This document shows, piece after piece, positions 45,680-54,693 of a DNA stretch of 57,399 bases. The stretch is from NCBI RefSeq assembly GCF_009377235.1, contig NZ_VMNX01000028.1, positions 1 through 57,399 on the forward strand, read 5' to 3'. A program made the translations under genes and the position numbers. Below the pieces are notes generated by a model. That model was not told where the DNA came from. It saw only the letters and a list, made by a program, of their open reading frames with translations, and made no database searches. Numbering within the stretch: position 1 is the stretch's first letter; each line of letters begins with the position of its first letter. Origin of the DNA: Streptomyces acidicola. GTDB taxonomy: Bacteria; Actinomycetota; Actinomycetes; Streptomycetales; Streptomycetaceae.

Positions 45680-46513
45680 TCAACTGAGCACGCCCGTGCC
45701 CAGCAACCCGAACAGCAGCAGACCGATCGCGATCCGATAGATCACGAACGCGTTGAAGGAGTGGTTGGCCACGAACTTCAGCAGCCAGGCGATCGAGGCG
45801 TACGCGACCGCGAACGACACGATGGTGCCGACGACGAGCGGGGCGGCGCCCACGCCCGTACCCAGGGCGTCCTTCAGCTCGTACAGACCGGCACCCGTCA
45901 GGGCCGGGATTCCGAGGAAGAAGGAGAGCCTGGTGGCCGCGACGCGGTCCAGGTCGAGCATCAGCGCGGTCGACATGGTGGCACCGGAGCGGGAGAAGCC
46001 GGGAAAGAGCAGCGCGAGAATCTGCGAGCTGCCCACCAGCATGGCGTCCTTGAACGAGGTGTCGTCCTCGCCCCGCTTGTGCCGCCCCATCTGGTCCGCC
46101 GCCCACATCACCGCGCTGCCGACGATCAGCGAGGCGGCCACCACCCAGAGGGAGGCGAGCGGACCTTGGATGAGCGGTTTCGCGGCGAGCCCCACGACGA
46201 CGATAGGGATGGTCGCCGCGATCACCCACCAGGCGAACCGGTAGTCGTGGTGGTACCGCTCCTCCCGGTTGGTCAGGCCCCGGAACCAGGCGGAGACGAT
46301 GCGCGCGATGTCCTTGCGGAAGTAGACGAGCACGGCGGCGATGGCACCGACCTGAATGACCGCTGAGAACCCGACCACCGCGTGGTCGTCGACGGGGATA
46401 CCCATGAACCCCTCGACGATCTTGAGGTGCCCCGTCGAGGACACCGGCAGGAACTCGGTCACCCCCTCGACGACTCCGAGGATGACGGCTTGACCTAGGG
46501 AGATGGCGCTCAT
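45680..46513 (-). CDS. uppP: Undecaprenyl-diphosphatase (UppP/BacA)
   Basis: 277 residues, normal length, eight or so membrane helices. Catalytic landmarks are GVVEGVTEFLPVSSTGHL near residues 14-31 and LLFPGFSRSGATMSTAL near 160-180. It dephosphorylates undecaprenyl diphosphate to recycle the lipid carrier for peptidoglycan and other envelope polymers, and gives bacitracin tolerance when abundant. The ATG at 46513 starts the family N-terminus; the 69 codons upstream in frame are unlikely to be coding. Confidence 0.95.
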   Translation of the reverse strand: MSAISLGQAVILGVVEGVTEFLPVSSTGHLKIVEGFMGIPVDDHAVVGFSAVIQVGAIAAVLVYFRKDIARIVSAWFRGLTNREERYHHDYRFAWWVIAATIPIVVVGLAAKPLIQGPLASLWVVAASLIVGSAVMWAADQMGRHKRGEDDTSFKDAMLVGSSQILALLFPGFSRSGATMSTALMLDLDRVAATRLSFFLGIPALTGAGLYELKDALGTGVGAAPLVVGTIVSFAVAYASIAWLLKFVANHSFNAFVIYRIAIGLLLFGLLGTGVLS

Positions 46514-46623
46514 GTGATCCAGTTCCGGTGGGCGTCGGGTGGGCGCGGACAGTCCTACCACGACGAGGTAAGGAACCAGGGCAAACCGGTTACGGTTCAC
46601 CTCGTAGGGTTCACAACGACCTC

Positions 46624-47037
46624 TTACCCTCCGCGGCCCGTTCCGCCGGACTCGCCTTCCCGGCCGGCGGTGAGGTTGCCCCCGATCGGACGAGGCTGGG
46701 ACCGGGGGATGACGACCTCGCACTCGTCGAGGAGCACGAGCCCCTCGGTGACGAGCCCGTCCAGCTCCGGCAGGAAGGCGCGTACCCGGTCCTCCTCGTC
46801 CACGACGACGACGGCGACGGGCAGGTCCTCGCTCAGCGAGAGCAGCCGCGAGGTGTGGACGATCGAGGAGGCGCCGAAGCCCTCGATGCCCCGGAACACG
46901 CTCGCGCCCGCCATGCCGGCCGCGTGGGCCCGGTGGACGATCTCGCTGTACAGCGGCTTGTGGTGCCAGGTGTCGTGCTCGCCGACGAGGACGGTCAGCC
47001 GCAGGGCACGACCCGTGAGCCGGGTGGAGCGCGTCAT
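46624..47037 (-). CDS. DUF190 domain-containing protein (CrcB-associated)
   Basis: 137 residues. The DUF190/UPF0166 fold is a small PII-like domain: [36 protein letters not shown] and [17 protein letters not shown]. In many actinomycetes it is encoded with fluoride channels and may regulate them. The ATG overlaps the crcB stop by four bases, showing coupling. Its Gly-rich tail [13 protein letters not shown] is probably disordered. Confidence 0.85.
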   Translation of the reverse strand: MTRSTRLTGRALRLTVLVGEHDTWHHKPLYSEIVHRAHAAGMAGASVFRGIEGFGASSIVHTSRLLSLSEDLPVAVVVVDEEDRVRAFLPELDGLVTEGLVLLDECEVVIPRSQPRPIGGNLTAGREGESGGTGRGG

Positions 47038-47513
47038 CTCTGCCTCACCGCCAGGATGCGCCGCGCCACCGCCACCGCGAGCCACACCGAGGCGAGGGCC
47101 GAGAGGAGCGTGGCGGCGAGATAGGCGAGGCCGGTGCCGGGACGACCCGCGCCGACCAGCCGTTCGATCTCGACGGCGTACGTCGAGAAGGTGGTGAAGC
47201 CGCCGAGCACCCCGGTGCCGAAGAAGGGGCGCACCAGCCGGTGGGCCGCCCACACGTCGGTGATCACGACCATGAAGACACCGATCACGGCGCACCCGAC
47301 GATGTTCACCCAGAACGTCGTCCAGGGAAAGCCGCCGGTCGGTGTGGGCCACAGCAGCGACGCACCGTACCGAGCCGCGGCGCCGATGCCGCCGCCGAGC
47401 GCGACCACGGCCACCACGGGCGCCTGGCCGTGCCGGAGGGGCGGCCGTCGGGCGGGGACGACGAGGTCGGCGGCGTCGGGGACGCCGAGCCCGTCGGGGT
47501 GCGGAACTGTCAC
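47034..47513 (-). CDS. crcB: Fluoride channel CrcB/Fluc
   Basis: About 159 residues with four membrane helices after a 30-residue hydrophilic start. Signatures are [28 protein letters not shown] and the Phe/Asn pore stretch [15 protein letters not shown]. It exports fluoride as a dual-topology dimer. The start is uncertain: a GTG at 47513 without a clear SD, or an internal start nearer the first helix. Many Streptomyces carry two tandem crcB genes; only one is here, with DUF190. I see no fluoride riboswitch in front. Confidence 0.88.
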   Translation of the reverse strand: MTVPHPDGLGVPDAADLVVPARRPPLRHGQAPVVAVVALGGGIGAAARYGASLLWPTPTGGFPWTTFWVNIVGCAVIGVFMVVITDVWAAHRLVRPFFGTGVLGGFTTFSTYAVEIERLVGAGRPGTGLAYLAATLLSALASVWLAVAVARRILAVRQR

Positions 47514-47654
47514 ATGACTCAGCGTGCCACGTCGGGCGGCTCGCGCACCGCGGCCGCTCCCCAGGGTCAGTCGCCCGTCGGCCGGCTTCCAGCGGGCCCC
47601 CGCGCGGCAGGGCCCGGCCGCCCACGGCGACCGGGCCCGCGTCACGGACTTGGC

Positions 47655-49223
47655 TCAGCGGTGGCTGAACCACGCCATCGCCGGAAGCGGCCTGTCGTCG
47701 TAGCCGAACAGGGCCTGGTTCTCCCAGCCGTTTCCGGACGAGGGGTCCGCCGGGTCCCAGCCGTTGCCGGTGACCGCGGTCCAGGTGGACTCCCAGTAGA
47801 AGACGCCGAGGCCGCGGCCGTTCGGCACGGCCTCAACGATGCTCGCCACGTCCTTCATCCACTGGGTCTGCCCGGCCGTCGAGGCCGGGTAGCCGGACAC
47901 GAGCTCACCGGTGGTGTCGATGATGTTCTCGTGCGCGTCGTCGCTGTCCAGCCGGAACGGGTAGGCGGTCTCGGCGAGGAAGACCGGCTTGCCGTAGCGG
48001 GAGGCCGCGTCGTCGAGGGTGGTCTGGAAGTCGGACAGCGTGCCGTGCCAGTAGCCGTAGTAGGACAGGCCGATGACGTCGAACCTGACCCCGCCCGCGA
48101 CCGCGTTGTCGAACCACCAGCGGGTGCCCGACAGGTCGCCGCCCTTGGCGAGGTGCAGCGCCACGGTCGTGCCGGAGTTGACCGCCTTGACCGCGTCGTA
48201 GCCGGAGTTGAGGAGTCCGGCGAGCTGCGGCCAGTTGTCCGTGGAGCCCTCGTTCCACAGCATGCCGCCGTTGATCTCGTTGCCGACCTGCACCATGTCG
48301 GCCGTGGTGCCCTGCGCCTTCAGCGCGTTCAGGACGTCGTACGTGTGGTGGTAGACGTCGGTCTTCAACTGGCTGTACGAGTGTCCGGCCCACGCGGACG
48401 GCTTGGACTGCGCGCCCGGGTCGGCCCAGGTGTCCGAGTAGTGGAAGTCGACCAGCAGCTTCATGCCCTGTGCCTTGACGCGCTTGGCGATGGCGAGGAC
48501 GCGCGTCTTGTTGTTGTAGCCGTCGGCGGGGTTCACCCACACCTTGAGGCGGGCGTAGTTCTGCCCTGCGGACCTGAGGATGGCCAGGGCGTCCCCGGTC
48601 GCACCCGAACTGTTCTTGTAGACGCCTCCCTTGGCCTCGCTCTTGACGAGTGACGACACGTCAGACCCCTTGATGGACAGGCCGGTCGAGCCCGAGGTGA
48701 AGGTCAGGTCGTCGATGTTGATCCAGTTGCCCGCGCCCGCGTCGGAGGTGACGCCGATCGTGCACTGGTTGTTCGTCACCGCGACGGAGGTGACGATCCG
48801 GACCCAGCCGTTGGACGAGACGGGGATGTCGGTGCGCTGCTCGGAACTCCCGCAGTTCTTCAGCGCGATGTACGCCTCCTTCTGGCCGCCGCCGGAGCGC
48901 ACCCAGGCGGTGAGCTTGTAGTTCCCGTTGGTCAGTCCGGACAGGTACTGGTACGTCTCCACCTTGTAGGCGGAGGACGACCAGTGGGTCAGGCGGTAAC
49001 TGCCGCCGTGACCACCGGACTCGGTGAAGGAGGCGGAGTTCTGACCGGCCGCCGAGTACGTCGACCAGCCGGCCGGGGTCGCGGTGCCCGTGCCGTCGGA
49101 CTCGAAGCCGCCGTTGGTGAGGGTGCTCGCGGCATGGGCGGTCTGGGCGGGCAGGGCGGTGAGGGCGAGCCCGGCGGTGAGGGGCAGCAGCAGGGTCCGC
49201 AGTATGCGTCTGGGATGGAACAT
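47655..49223 (-). CDS. Secreted GH53 endo-beta-1,4-galactanase with N-terminal carbohydrate-binding domain
   Basis: 522 residues. A signal peptide ([21 protein letters not shown]) precedes a CBM61-like jelly roll (about 33-175), and the GH53 barrel runs from about 180 ([19 protein letters not shown]). The acid/base Glu is in [11 protein letters not shown] near 313 and the nucleophile Glu in [10 protein letters not shown] near 416. It cuts arabinogalactan I or galactan side chains of pectin outside the cell. It lies 69 bp after the GH42 gene on the same strand. With the importer gene set across the divergent promoter it resembles the gan locus of Bacillus. Confidence 0.93.
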   Translation of the reverse strand: MFHPRRILRTLLLPLTAGLALTALPAQTAHAASTLTNGGFESDGTGTATPAGWSTYSAAGQNSASFTESGGHGGSYRLTHWSSSAYKVETYQYLSGLTNGNYKLTAWVRSGGGQKEAYIALKNCGSSEQRTDIPVSSNGWVRIVTSVAVTNNQCTIGVTSDAGAGNWINIDDLTFTSGSTGLSIKGSDVSSLVKSEAKGGVYKNSSGATGDALAILRSAGQNYARLKVWVNPADGYNNKTRVLAIAKRVKAQGMKLLVDFHYSDTWADPGAQSKPSAWAGHSYSQLKTDVYHHTYDVLNALKAQGTTADMVQVGNEINGGMLWNEGSTDNWPQLAGLLNSGYDAVKAVNSGTTVALHLAKGGDLSGTRWWFDNAVAGGVRFDVIGLSYYGYWHGTLSDFQTTLDDAASRYGKPVFLAETAYPFRLDSDDAHENIIDTTGELVSGYPASTAGQTQWMKDVASIVEAVPNGRGLGVFYWESTWTAVTGNGWDPADPSSGNGWENQALFGYDDRPLPAMAWFSHR

Positions 49224-49292
49224 CGTTGTCCGTCGTCCCTTCGACGTGGGGTGGGATGAATACTCCGGTGCGGTCCGGAACCGACAGCGGGC

Positions 49293-51314
49293 TCAGCCGT
49301 CGAGTCGTACGACCCGTACGACTCCCGCGGGCACCGCCAGGCGCCCGGCGGCACGTTCACCCGTCAGCAGCTCGGTCCCGTGCGCGTCCAACGGCACCTT
49401 GACGTCCGAGGAGCCGTGGTTGATCGCGAACAGATAGGTGCCGGACTCCCCCGCCCGCCGCACCACCTCGACATCCCGCGGCAGATCGGCGCGCGGCGCC
49501 ATGCCGGCGTCGTCCAGGGCCCAGCCCAGCAGCGCGTCCAGCCCCTGGGTGTCGAGGCGGGTCGACACGTACCAGGCCGATCCCTCGCCCAGACGGTGCC
49601 GGGTCACCGCGGGGTGGCCCTCAGCCGGGCCATCGGCGTACGTCCACACGGTCTCGGCGTCGCCCGGCACCACGAACTCGGTCCACACGTCCCCCGTGAG
49701 CTCGGAGCCGTCGGGCCCGACGACACGGACGCTCTCGCCTGGCAGCAGCGGCGAGAACTCCTCGACGGTCAGGCCGAGAACGTCCCTCAGGGCACCGGGG
49801 TACGGGCCCTCGTGCACGGCGTCGTGCTCGTCGACGATGCCGGAGAAGTACGAGACGACGAGGGTGCCGCCGTTCTCGACGTACGCGCGGACGTTGTTCC
49901 CGGCGGCCTCCGTCATCAGGTAGAGCGCGGGAACGACGACAAGGGGATACGCCGACAAGTCGGCTTCCGGGTGGGCGAAGTCGACGGTGAGGTGACGGTC
50001 GTAGAGGGCCTCGTAGAAGGCGTCGGCGCGCTCACGGGCGTCGTGGTCCTCGCTGGGACGCCACGCCAGGTTCTGCGCCCACCAGGAGTGCCAGTCCCAG
50101 AGGACCGCCACGTCGGCCCGGGTGCGGGTGCCGCGGATCGAGCTCAACGAGTCGAGGGACGCGCCGAGTTCGACGACCTCGCGCCACACCCGCGACTCGG
50201 TGCCCGCGTGCGGCACCATCGCCGAGTGGAACTTCTCGGCGCCGCGCCGGGACTGCCGCCACTGGAAGAACAGGGCGCCCTCGGAGCCGCGCGCCACATG
50301 GGCGAGGGAGTTGCGGGCCATCTGACCGGGGGTCTTGGCCGGGTTGCGGGGCTGCCAGTTGACGCCGGACGTGGAGTGCTCCAGCAACAGCCAGGGCGCG
50401 CCGCCCGCGACGGAGCGGGTGAGGTCGGCGGCCATGGCGAGGTTGACATGGGTACGGCGGCCGTCGGTGATCAGGTAGTGGTCGTTGGTGACGAGGTCGA
50501 CCTCGCGGCCCCAGGCCCAGTAGTCGACGGAGTCGCACTGGCTGAGCGCGGTCATGAAGTTGGTGGTGACCGGGATGCCGGGGGCGAGGCGGTGCAGGAT
50601 GTCCCGCTCCGCGCGGAAGTTCTCCCGCATGGTGGCGTCGGCGAACCGCTTGTAGTCCAGGGCCTGGCCGGGGTTGCCGACGGTGGGGGCCACCCGGGGC
50701 GGGTTGATCTGCTCGAAGTCCGTGTAGCGCTGGCCCCAGAAGGCGGTGCCCCAGGCCTCGTTGACCGCGTCGACCGTCTCGTACACGGCCGCCAGCCAGC
50801 GGCGGAAGTGCACGGCGCAGGTGCCGCAGTAACAGGCCGAGACGGGAACGCCGTACTCGTTGTGCACGTGCCACAGGGCGAGGGCGGGGTGGTCGGCGTA
50901 CCTCTCGGCCAGCTTGGTGGTGATGTTCGCGGCGGCGGCCCGGTAGTCGGCGTTGCTGTGGCAGATGGCGCCGCGCGAGCCGAACTCGTACCGGGTGCCG
51001 TCGGCGGACACGGGCAGTGCCTCGGGGTGCGCGCGGTAGAACCAGACGGGCGGCACGACGGTCGGTGTGCCGAGGTCGGCTCGTATGCCGTTCTCGTACA
51101 GCAGATCCAGCAGACGGTCGAGCCAGGCGAAGTCGTACGCGCCGGGTGAGGGCTCCAACAGTGCCCAGGAGAAGATCCCGACGCTCACCATGGTGACGCC
51201 CGCCTCGCGCATCAGCCGGACGTCCTCGTGCCAGACGCCTTCCGGCCACTGCTCGGGGTTGTAGTCCCCGCCGAAGGCAAGCCTGGTGAGGCCCTTGGGG
51301 GCGGTCTCCGGCAT
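49293..51314 (-). CDS. GH42 beta-galactosidase
   Basis: 673 residues, normal GH42 length, no signal peptide, so cytoplasmic. The N-terminal TIM barrel starts AFGGDYNPEQWP. The acid/base Glu is in LWHVHNEYG near 152 and the nucleophile Glu in LLLEHSTSGVNWQ near 312; a trimerisation domain and a small beta domain follow. A Cys cluster (SACYCGTCAVHF) matches the zinc site of some GH42 enzymes. It would split galacto-oligosaccharides imported by the ABC system. The ATG at 51314 has GGGAG seven bases before it. Confidence 0.94.
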   Translation of the reverse strand: MPETAPKGLTRLAFGGDYNPEQWPEGVWHEDVRLMREAGVTMVSVGIFSWALLEPSPGAYDFAWLDRLLDLLYENGIRADLGTPTVVPPVWFYRAHPEALPVSADGTRYEFGSRGAICHSNADYRAAAANITTKLAERYADHPALALWHVHNEYGVPVSACYCGTCAVHFRRWLAAVYETVDAVNEAWGTAFWGQRYTDFEQINPPRVAPTVGNPGQALDYKRFADATMRENFRAERDILHRLAPGIPVTTNFMTALSQCDSVDYWAWGREVDLVTNDHYLITDGRRTHVNLAMAADLTRSVAGGAPWLLLEHSTSGVNWQPRNPAKTPGQMARNSLAHVARGSEGALFFQWRQSRRGAEKFHSAMVPHAGTESRVWREVVELGASLDSLSSIRGTRTRADVAVLWDWHSWWAQNLAWRPSEDHDARERADAFYEALYDRHLTVDFAHPEADLSAYPLVVVPALYLMTEAAGNNVRAYVENGGTLVVSYFSGIVDEHDAVHEGPYPGALRDVLGLTVEEFSPLLPGESVRVVGPDGSELTGDVWTEFVVPGDAETVWTYADGPAEGHPAVTRHRLGEGSAWYVSTRLDTQGLDALLGWALDDAGMAPRADLPRDVEVVRRAGESGTYLFAINHGSSDVKVPLDAHGTELLTGERAAGRLAVPAGVVRVVRLDG

Positions 51315-51402
51315 CGAAGTCTCCCGTTTAATCGATCATTTGGGAACGTGCACACACGGCATCTGGCGGCGCTGGCCATACATAACCGCACAGAAACAAC
51401 CA

Positions 51403-51444
51403 TTGACAAGTGTCCTGAGTGTTTCTCTACTGTGAACGCTCACA
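51403..51444 (+). promoter_or_regulatory. Promoter with overlapping LacI-type operator for the galacto-oligosaccharide ABC operon
   Basis: TTGACA at 51403-51408, a 17-bp spacer and TCTACT at 51426-51431 make a near-consensus promoter. TGTGAACGCTCACA at 51431-51444 is a LacI-type dyad overlapping the -10 end and start site. A looser CGTT/AACG pair around 51327-51350 faces the divergent GH42 gene. The LacI gene at the end of the operon is the obvious candidate repressor. Confidence 0.75.
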
Positions 51445-51500
51445 TACGCAGGGCAGGTCCTCGCCGAGGGCGAGGGCCCCAGGCCAGGGGAGAACGATCC

Positions 51501-52820
51501 ATGCCCAACACGAAGCAACGCCGCTTTGTGGCCACTGCCGTCGCCGTGGCCCTCGGTGCCACGACGCTCGCCGCCTGCGGTGGGTCCGACGACGACAGCG
51601 AGGCCCCGTCCGGACCCGCGAACCTGACGTACTGGACCTGGACGCCAGGCATGGACAAGGTCGTGGACCTGTGGAACAAGGGTCCCGGCAAGGAGCAGGA
51701 GATCACCGTCACGGTCAAGAAGCAGGCCTCGGGCGACACCCTCGTCACCAAGATCCTCACCGCGCACAAGGCGGGCAAGGGCCCCGACCTGGTGCAGGCC
51801 GAGTACCAGGCACTGCCGACCCTGGTGAGCAATGACGCGGTCGCCGACATCTCGGGCGACGCCAAGGCGGCGAAGAGCAAGTTCGCCGAAGGGGTCTGGC
51901 AGCAGACGACGCTGGGCACGGACGCGGTGTACGCGATACCGCAGGACATCGGGCCGATGATGTTCTACTACCGCGAGGACCTGTTCGAGGAGTACGGCCT
52001 GACGGTGCCGACGACCTGGGACGAGTTCGCCGAGACGGCTCGCGCGCTGAAGCAGAAGGCGCCGGACGTGGATCTGACCACCTTCTCCGCCAACGACTCC
52101 GGCCTCTTCGCGGGCCTCGCCCAGCAGGCGGGCGCCCAGTGGTGGACCACCGAGGGCGACAAGTGGAAAGTGGGCATCGACGACGCGGCCAGCCAGAAGG
52201 TGGCCGACTTCTGGGGCGGTCTCGTCAAGGAGGGCGCCATCGACAACCAGCCGATGTACACGCCGGCCTGGAACAAGGCTCTCAACACCGGTCGGCAGAT
52301 CGCCTGGTTGAGCGCGGTCTGGGCGCCCGGCACGCTGACCACCGCCGCGCCGGACACCAAGGGCAAGTGGAGGATGGCGCCGCTGCCGCAGTGGTCGAAG
52401 GGCGAGGACGTGACCGGAAGTTGGGGTGGCTCCTCGACCGCCGTCACCACGGACTCCCGGCACAGGGCGGCAGCCGCGAGGTTCGCCGCCTGGCTGAACA
52501 CGGACCGGGACGCGCTGACCGCGCTGGCGAAGGAGGGCGGCATCTACCCCGCTTCCACCAGCGCACAGCTCAGTGACGCGTTCGCCGAGCCGCCGGCCTT
52601 CTTCTCGAACCAGACGGATTTCTACGCCGGCGCCGCCGAGATAGCGAAGACCACGGCTCCCTCCGCATGGGGCCCGAACGTGAACGTCGCGTACACCACC
52701 TTCAAGGACGCGTTCGGCGCCGCCGCCAAGAGCAGGTCCGACTTCGGTGCGGCCCTGGCGACGATGCAGGACGACACGGTCGCCGATCTGAAGAAGCAGG
52801 GCTTCGAGGTAGCGGAGTGA
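51501..52820 (+). CDS. Extracellular sugar-binding lipoprotein of a CUT1 ABC importer
   Basis: 439 residues. A signal with lipobox LAAC (ATTLAACGGSDDD) precedes a family 1 extracellular solute-binding fold (NLTYWTWTPGMDKV; AIPQDIGPMMFYYREDLFEEYG; GSWGGSSTAV). The divergent galactanase and beta-galactosidase genes suggest it binds beta-1,4-galacto-oligosaccharides. ATG with GGGGAGA upstream. Its stop overlaps the first permease start (GTGA). No ATPase gene is in the operon, so a shared MsiK-type ATPase encoded elsewhere is likely, as known for Streptomyces CUT1 systems. Confidence 0.92.
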   Translation: MPNTKQRRFVATAVAVALGATTLAACGGSDDDSEAPSGPANLTYWTWTPGMDKVVDLWNKGPGKEQEITVTVKKQASGDTLVTKILTAHKAGKGPDLVQAEYQALPTLVSNDAVADISGDAKAAKSKFAEGVWQQTTLGTDAVYAIPQDIGPMMFYYREDLFEEYGLTVPTTWDEFAETARALKQKAPDVDLTTFSANDSGLFAGLAQQAGAQWWTTEGDKWKVGIDDAASQKVADFWGGLVKEGAIDNQPMYTPAWNKALNTGRQIAWLSAVWAPGTLTTAAPDTKGKWRMAPLPQWSKGEDVTGSWGGSSTAVTTDSRHRAAAARFAAWLNTDRDALTALAKEGGIYPASTSAQLSDAFAEPPAFFSNQTDFYAGAAEIAKTTAPSAWGPNVNVAYTTFKDAFGAAAKSRSDFGAALATMQDDTVADLKKQGFEVAE

Positions 52821-53791
52821 CGAGTGCACACCGGACGTCGTACGGGGCCAAGGGGGCCCCGTACGCCCGCCGCTCCCCCGCCACCACCGTCGAACGAGCG
52901 CGAAGCGCCCCCTTCTTCTTCCTCCTCCCCGCGGCAGTCCTGTTCGCCCTCTTCTTCGCGCTGCCCATCGGCTACGCGGTCTGGCTCAGCCTCCACAAGA
53001 TCGAGGTCAAGGGCCTGGGCCTGGGCTCGGGTGCGCGGAGCGAGGTCTGGGCCGGTCTGGCGAACTACGCCGACGCCCTGACGGACTCCGAGTTCGTGGG
53101 CGGCGCGCTGCGTGTGCTGGGCTACGGCGCCATCGTGATTCCGGTGATGCTCGGACTGGCGCTGGTCCTCGCGCTGATGCTGGACAGCGAGAAGGTCCGG
53201 CTCGCTCCCTTCACCCGGCTCGCGATCTTCCTGCCGTACGCCGTCCCGGGTGTCGTGGCGGCCCTGCTGTGGGGCTTCCTCTACCTGCCGGACGTCAGCC
53301 CCTTCTACTTCGTGCTCGACAGGCTCGGGCTGCCGCAACCGGACCTGCTGGACGGCGGCGGGCTGTACGCGGCGCTGTCGAACATCGCGGTGTGGGGCGG
53401 CACCGGCTTCAACATGATCGTCATCTACACCTCGCTGCAGACGATCCCGGCCGAGGTGTACGAGGCGGCGAAGCTGGACGGCGCGACCCCGCTGCAGATC
53501 GCGCTGCGGATCAAGATCCCGATGGTGGCGCCGTCGCTGGTGCTGACCTTCTTCTTCTCGATCATCGCGACGCTCCAGGTGTTCAGTGAGCCCACCACCC
53601 TGAAGCCCCTCACCAACTCCGTCTCCACGACGTGGAGTCCGCTGATGAAGGTGTACCAGGACGCCTTCGGCAAGGGCGACATCCACACGGCCGCCGCGGG
53701 CGCCGTGATCATCGCCGTGGCCACGCTGGTCCTGTCCTTCGGTTTTCTGCGGGCCGCGGGCTCCCGTTCCCGGCAGGAGGAAGCACGATGA
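52817..53791 (+). CDS. Sugar ABC transporter permease 1 (MalF-like, CUT1)
   Basis: 324 residues and six membrane helices. A charged N-terminus precedes FFFLLPAAVLFALFFALPIG. The EAA motif is EVYEAAKLDGATPLQIALRIKIP near 215-237. It forms the channel with the second permease. GTG start inside the binding-protein stop; its own stop overlaps the next ATG. It serves the galacto-oligosaccharide importer inferred from context. Confidence 0.92.
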   Translation: MTSAHRTSYGAKGAPYARRSPATTVERARSAPFFFLLPAAVLFALFFALPIGYAVWLSLHKIEVKGLGLGSGARSEVWAGLANYADALTDSEFVGGALRVLGYGAIVIPVMLGLALVLALMLDSEKVRLAPFTRLAIFLPYAVPGVVAALLWGFLYLPDVSPFYFVLDRLGLPQPDLLDGGGLYAALSNIAVWGGTGFNMIVIYTSLQTIPAEVYEAAKLDGATPLQIALRIKIPMVAPSLVLTFFFSIIATLQVFSEPTTLKPLTNSVSTTWSPLMKVYQDAFGKGDIHTAAAGAVIIAVATLVLSFGFLRAAGSRSRQEEAR

Positions 53792-54693
53792 GTTCCCCTT
53801 CCGTCGTCAAGGCCGGTCCGGTGGTGGGCATCGCGCCCGGCGCCACCCAGGGCCCGCCGCGGAGCCGCCGTGTCGGGCTCACTCCGACGCTGGCGCTGCT
53901 GCTGGGCGCGGTCTACTGTCTGCTGCCCGTGGCCTGGGTGGTGATCGCGGCCACCAAGTCCGGCAGCGAACTGTTCTCCACGTTCACCTTCCTGCCGGGC
54001 ACCGGCCTCGCGGACAACCTGTCCGGCCTGAGCGCCTACCGCGACGGCATCTACTGGCGGTGGATGGGCAACTCCGCCCTGTACGCGGGCCTGGGCGCCC
54101 TGCTGTCCACGGCCGTCTCCGCGATCAGCGGCTACGCGCTGGCGATCTACCGCTTCCGGGGCCGCGAGACCGTCTTCAACATCCTGCTGGCGGGCGTGCT
54201 GATGCCTCCGGTGATCCTCGCCATCCCCCAGTACCTGCTGCTGGCCCGGGTGGATCTGGCGGACACCTACTGGTCCGTGCTGCTGCCGCTGGTGCTGTCG
54301 CCGTACGGCGTGTACCTGTCCCGGATCTACGCGGCCGCCGCCGTGCCCCGTGACGTGGTCGAGGCGGGGCGCATGGACGGGGCGGGCGAGTGGCGGATCT
54401 TCACACGGATCGCCCTGCCGATGATGGTGCCGGGCCTGGTGACCGTGTTCCTGTTCCAGTTCGTGGCGGTGTGGAACAACTTCCTGCTGCCGTACATCAT
54501 GCTCAGCGACGACGAGAAGTTCCCGATCACGCTGGGTCTGTTCACCCTCCTCGAACAGGGCTCCAACACTCCGGCCCTCTACACCCTGGTGATCACGGGC
54601 GCGCTGCTCGCGGTGCTCCCCCTGATCGCGCTCTTCCTGGTCATCCAGCGCTTCTGGAGCCTCGATCTGCTGTCCGGAGCCGTAAAGTCATGA
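53788..54693 (+). CDS. Sugar ABC transporter permease 2 (MalG-like, CUT1)
   Basis: 301 residues and six membrane helices. N-terminal LALLLGAVYCLLPVAWVVIA and the EAA loop DVVEAGRMDGAGEWRIFTRIALP near 190-212 are standard. It pairs with the preceding permease. ATGA overlap upstream, and its last four bases overlap the LacI regulator start, so the four genes form one tightly coupled operon. Confidence 0.92.
   Translation: MSSPSVVKAGPVVGIAPGATQGPPRSRRVGLTPTLALLLGAVYCLLPVAWVVIAATKSGSELFSTFTFLPGTGLADNLSGLSAYRDGIYWRWMGNSALYAGLGALLSTAVSAISGYALAIYRFRGRETVFNILLAGVLMPPVILAIPQYLLLARVDLADTYWSVLLPLVLSPYGVYLSRIYAAAAVPRDVVEAGRMDGAGEWRIFTRIALPMMVPGLVTVFLFQFVAVWNNFLLPYIMLSDDEKFPITLGLFTLLEQGSNTPALYTLVITGALLAVLPLIALFLVIQRFWSLDLLSGAVKS

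Noticed and set aside
46560..46625. GTTCACC repeats before uppP resembling a PhoP box
   Set aside because: The two GTTCAC units are 14 bp apart, not the 11-bp period of PHO boxes, and only two are present.
47514..47654. Possible fluoride riboswitch before crcB
   Set aside because: The conserved GGCGATGG-type core and pseudoknot pairing are not found on the minus strand.
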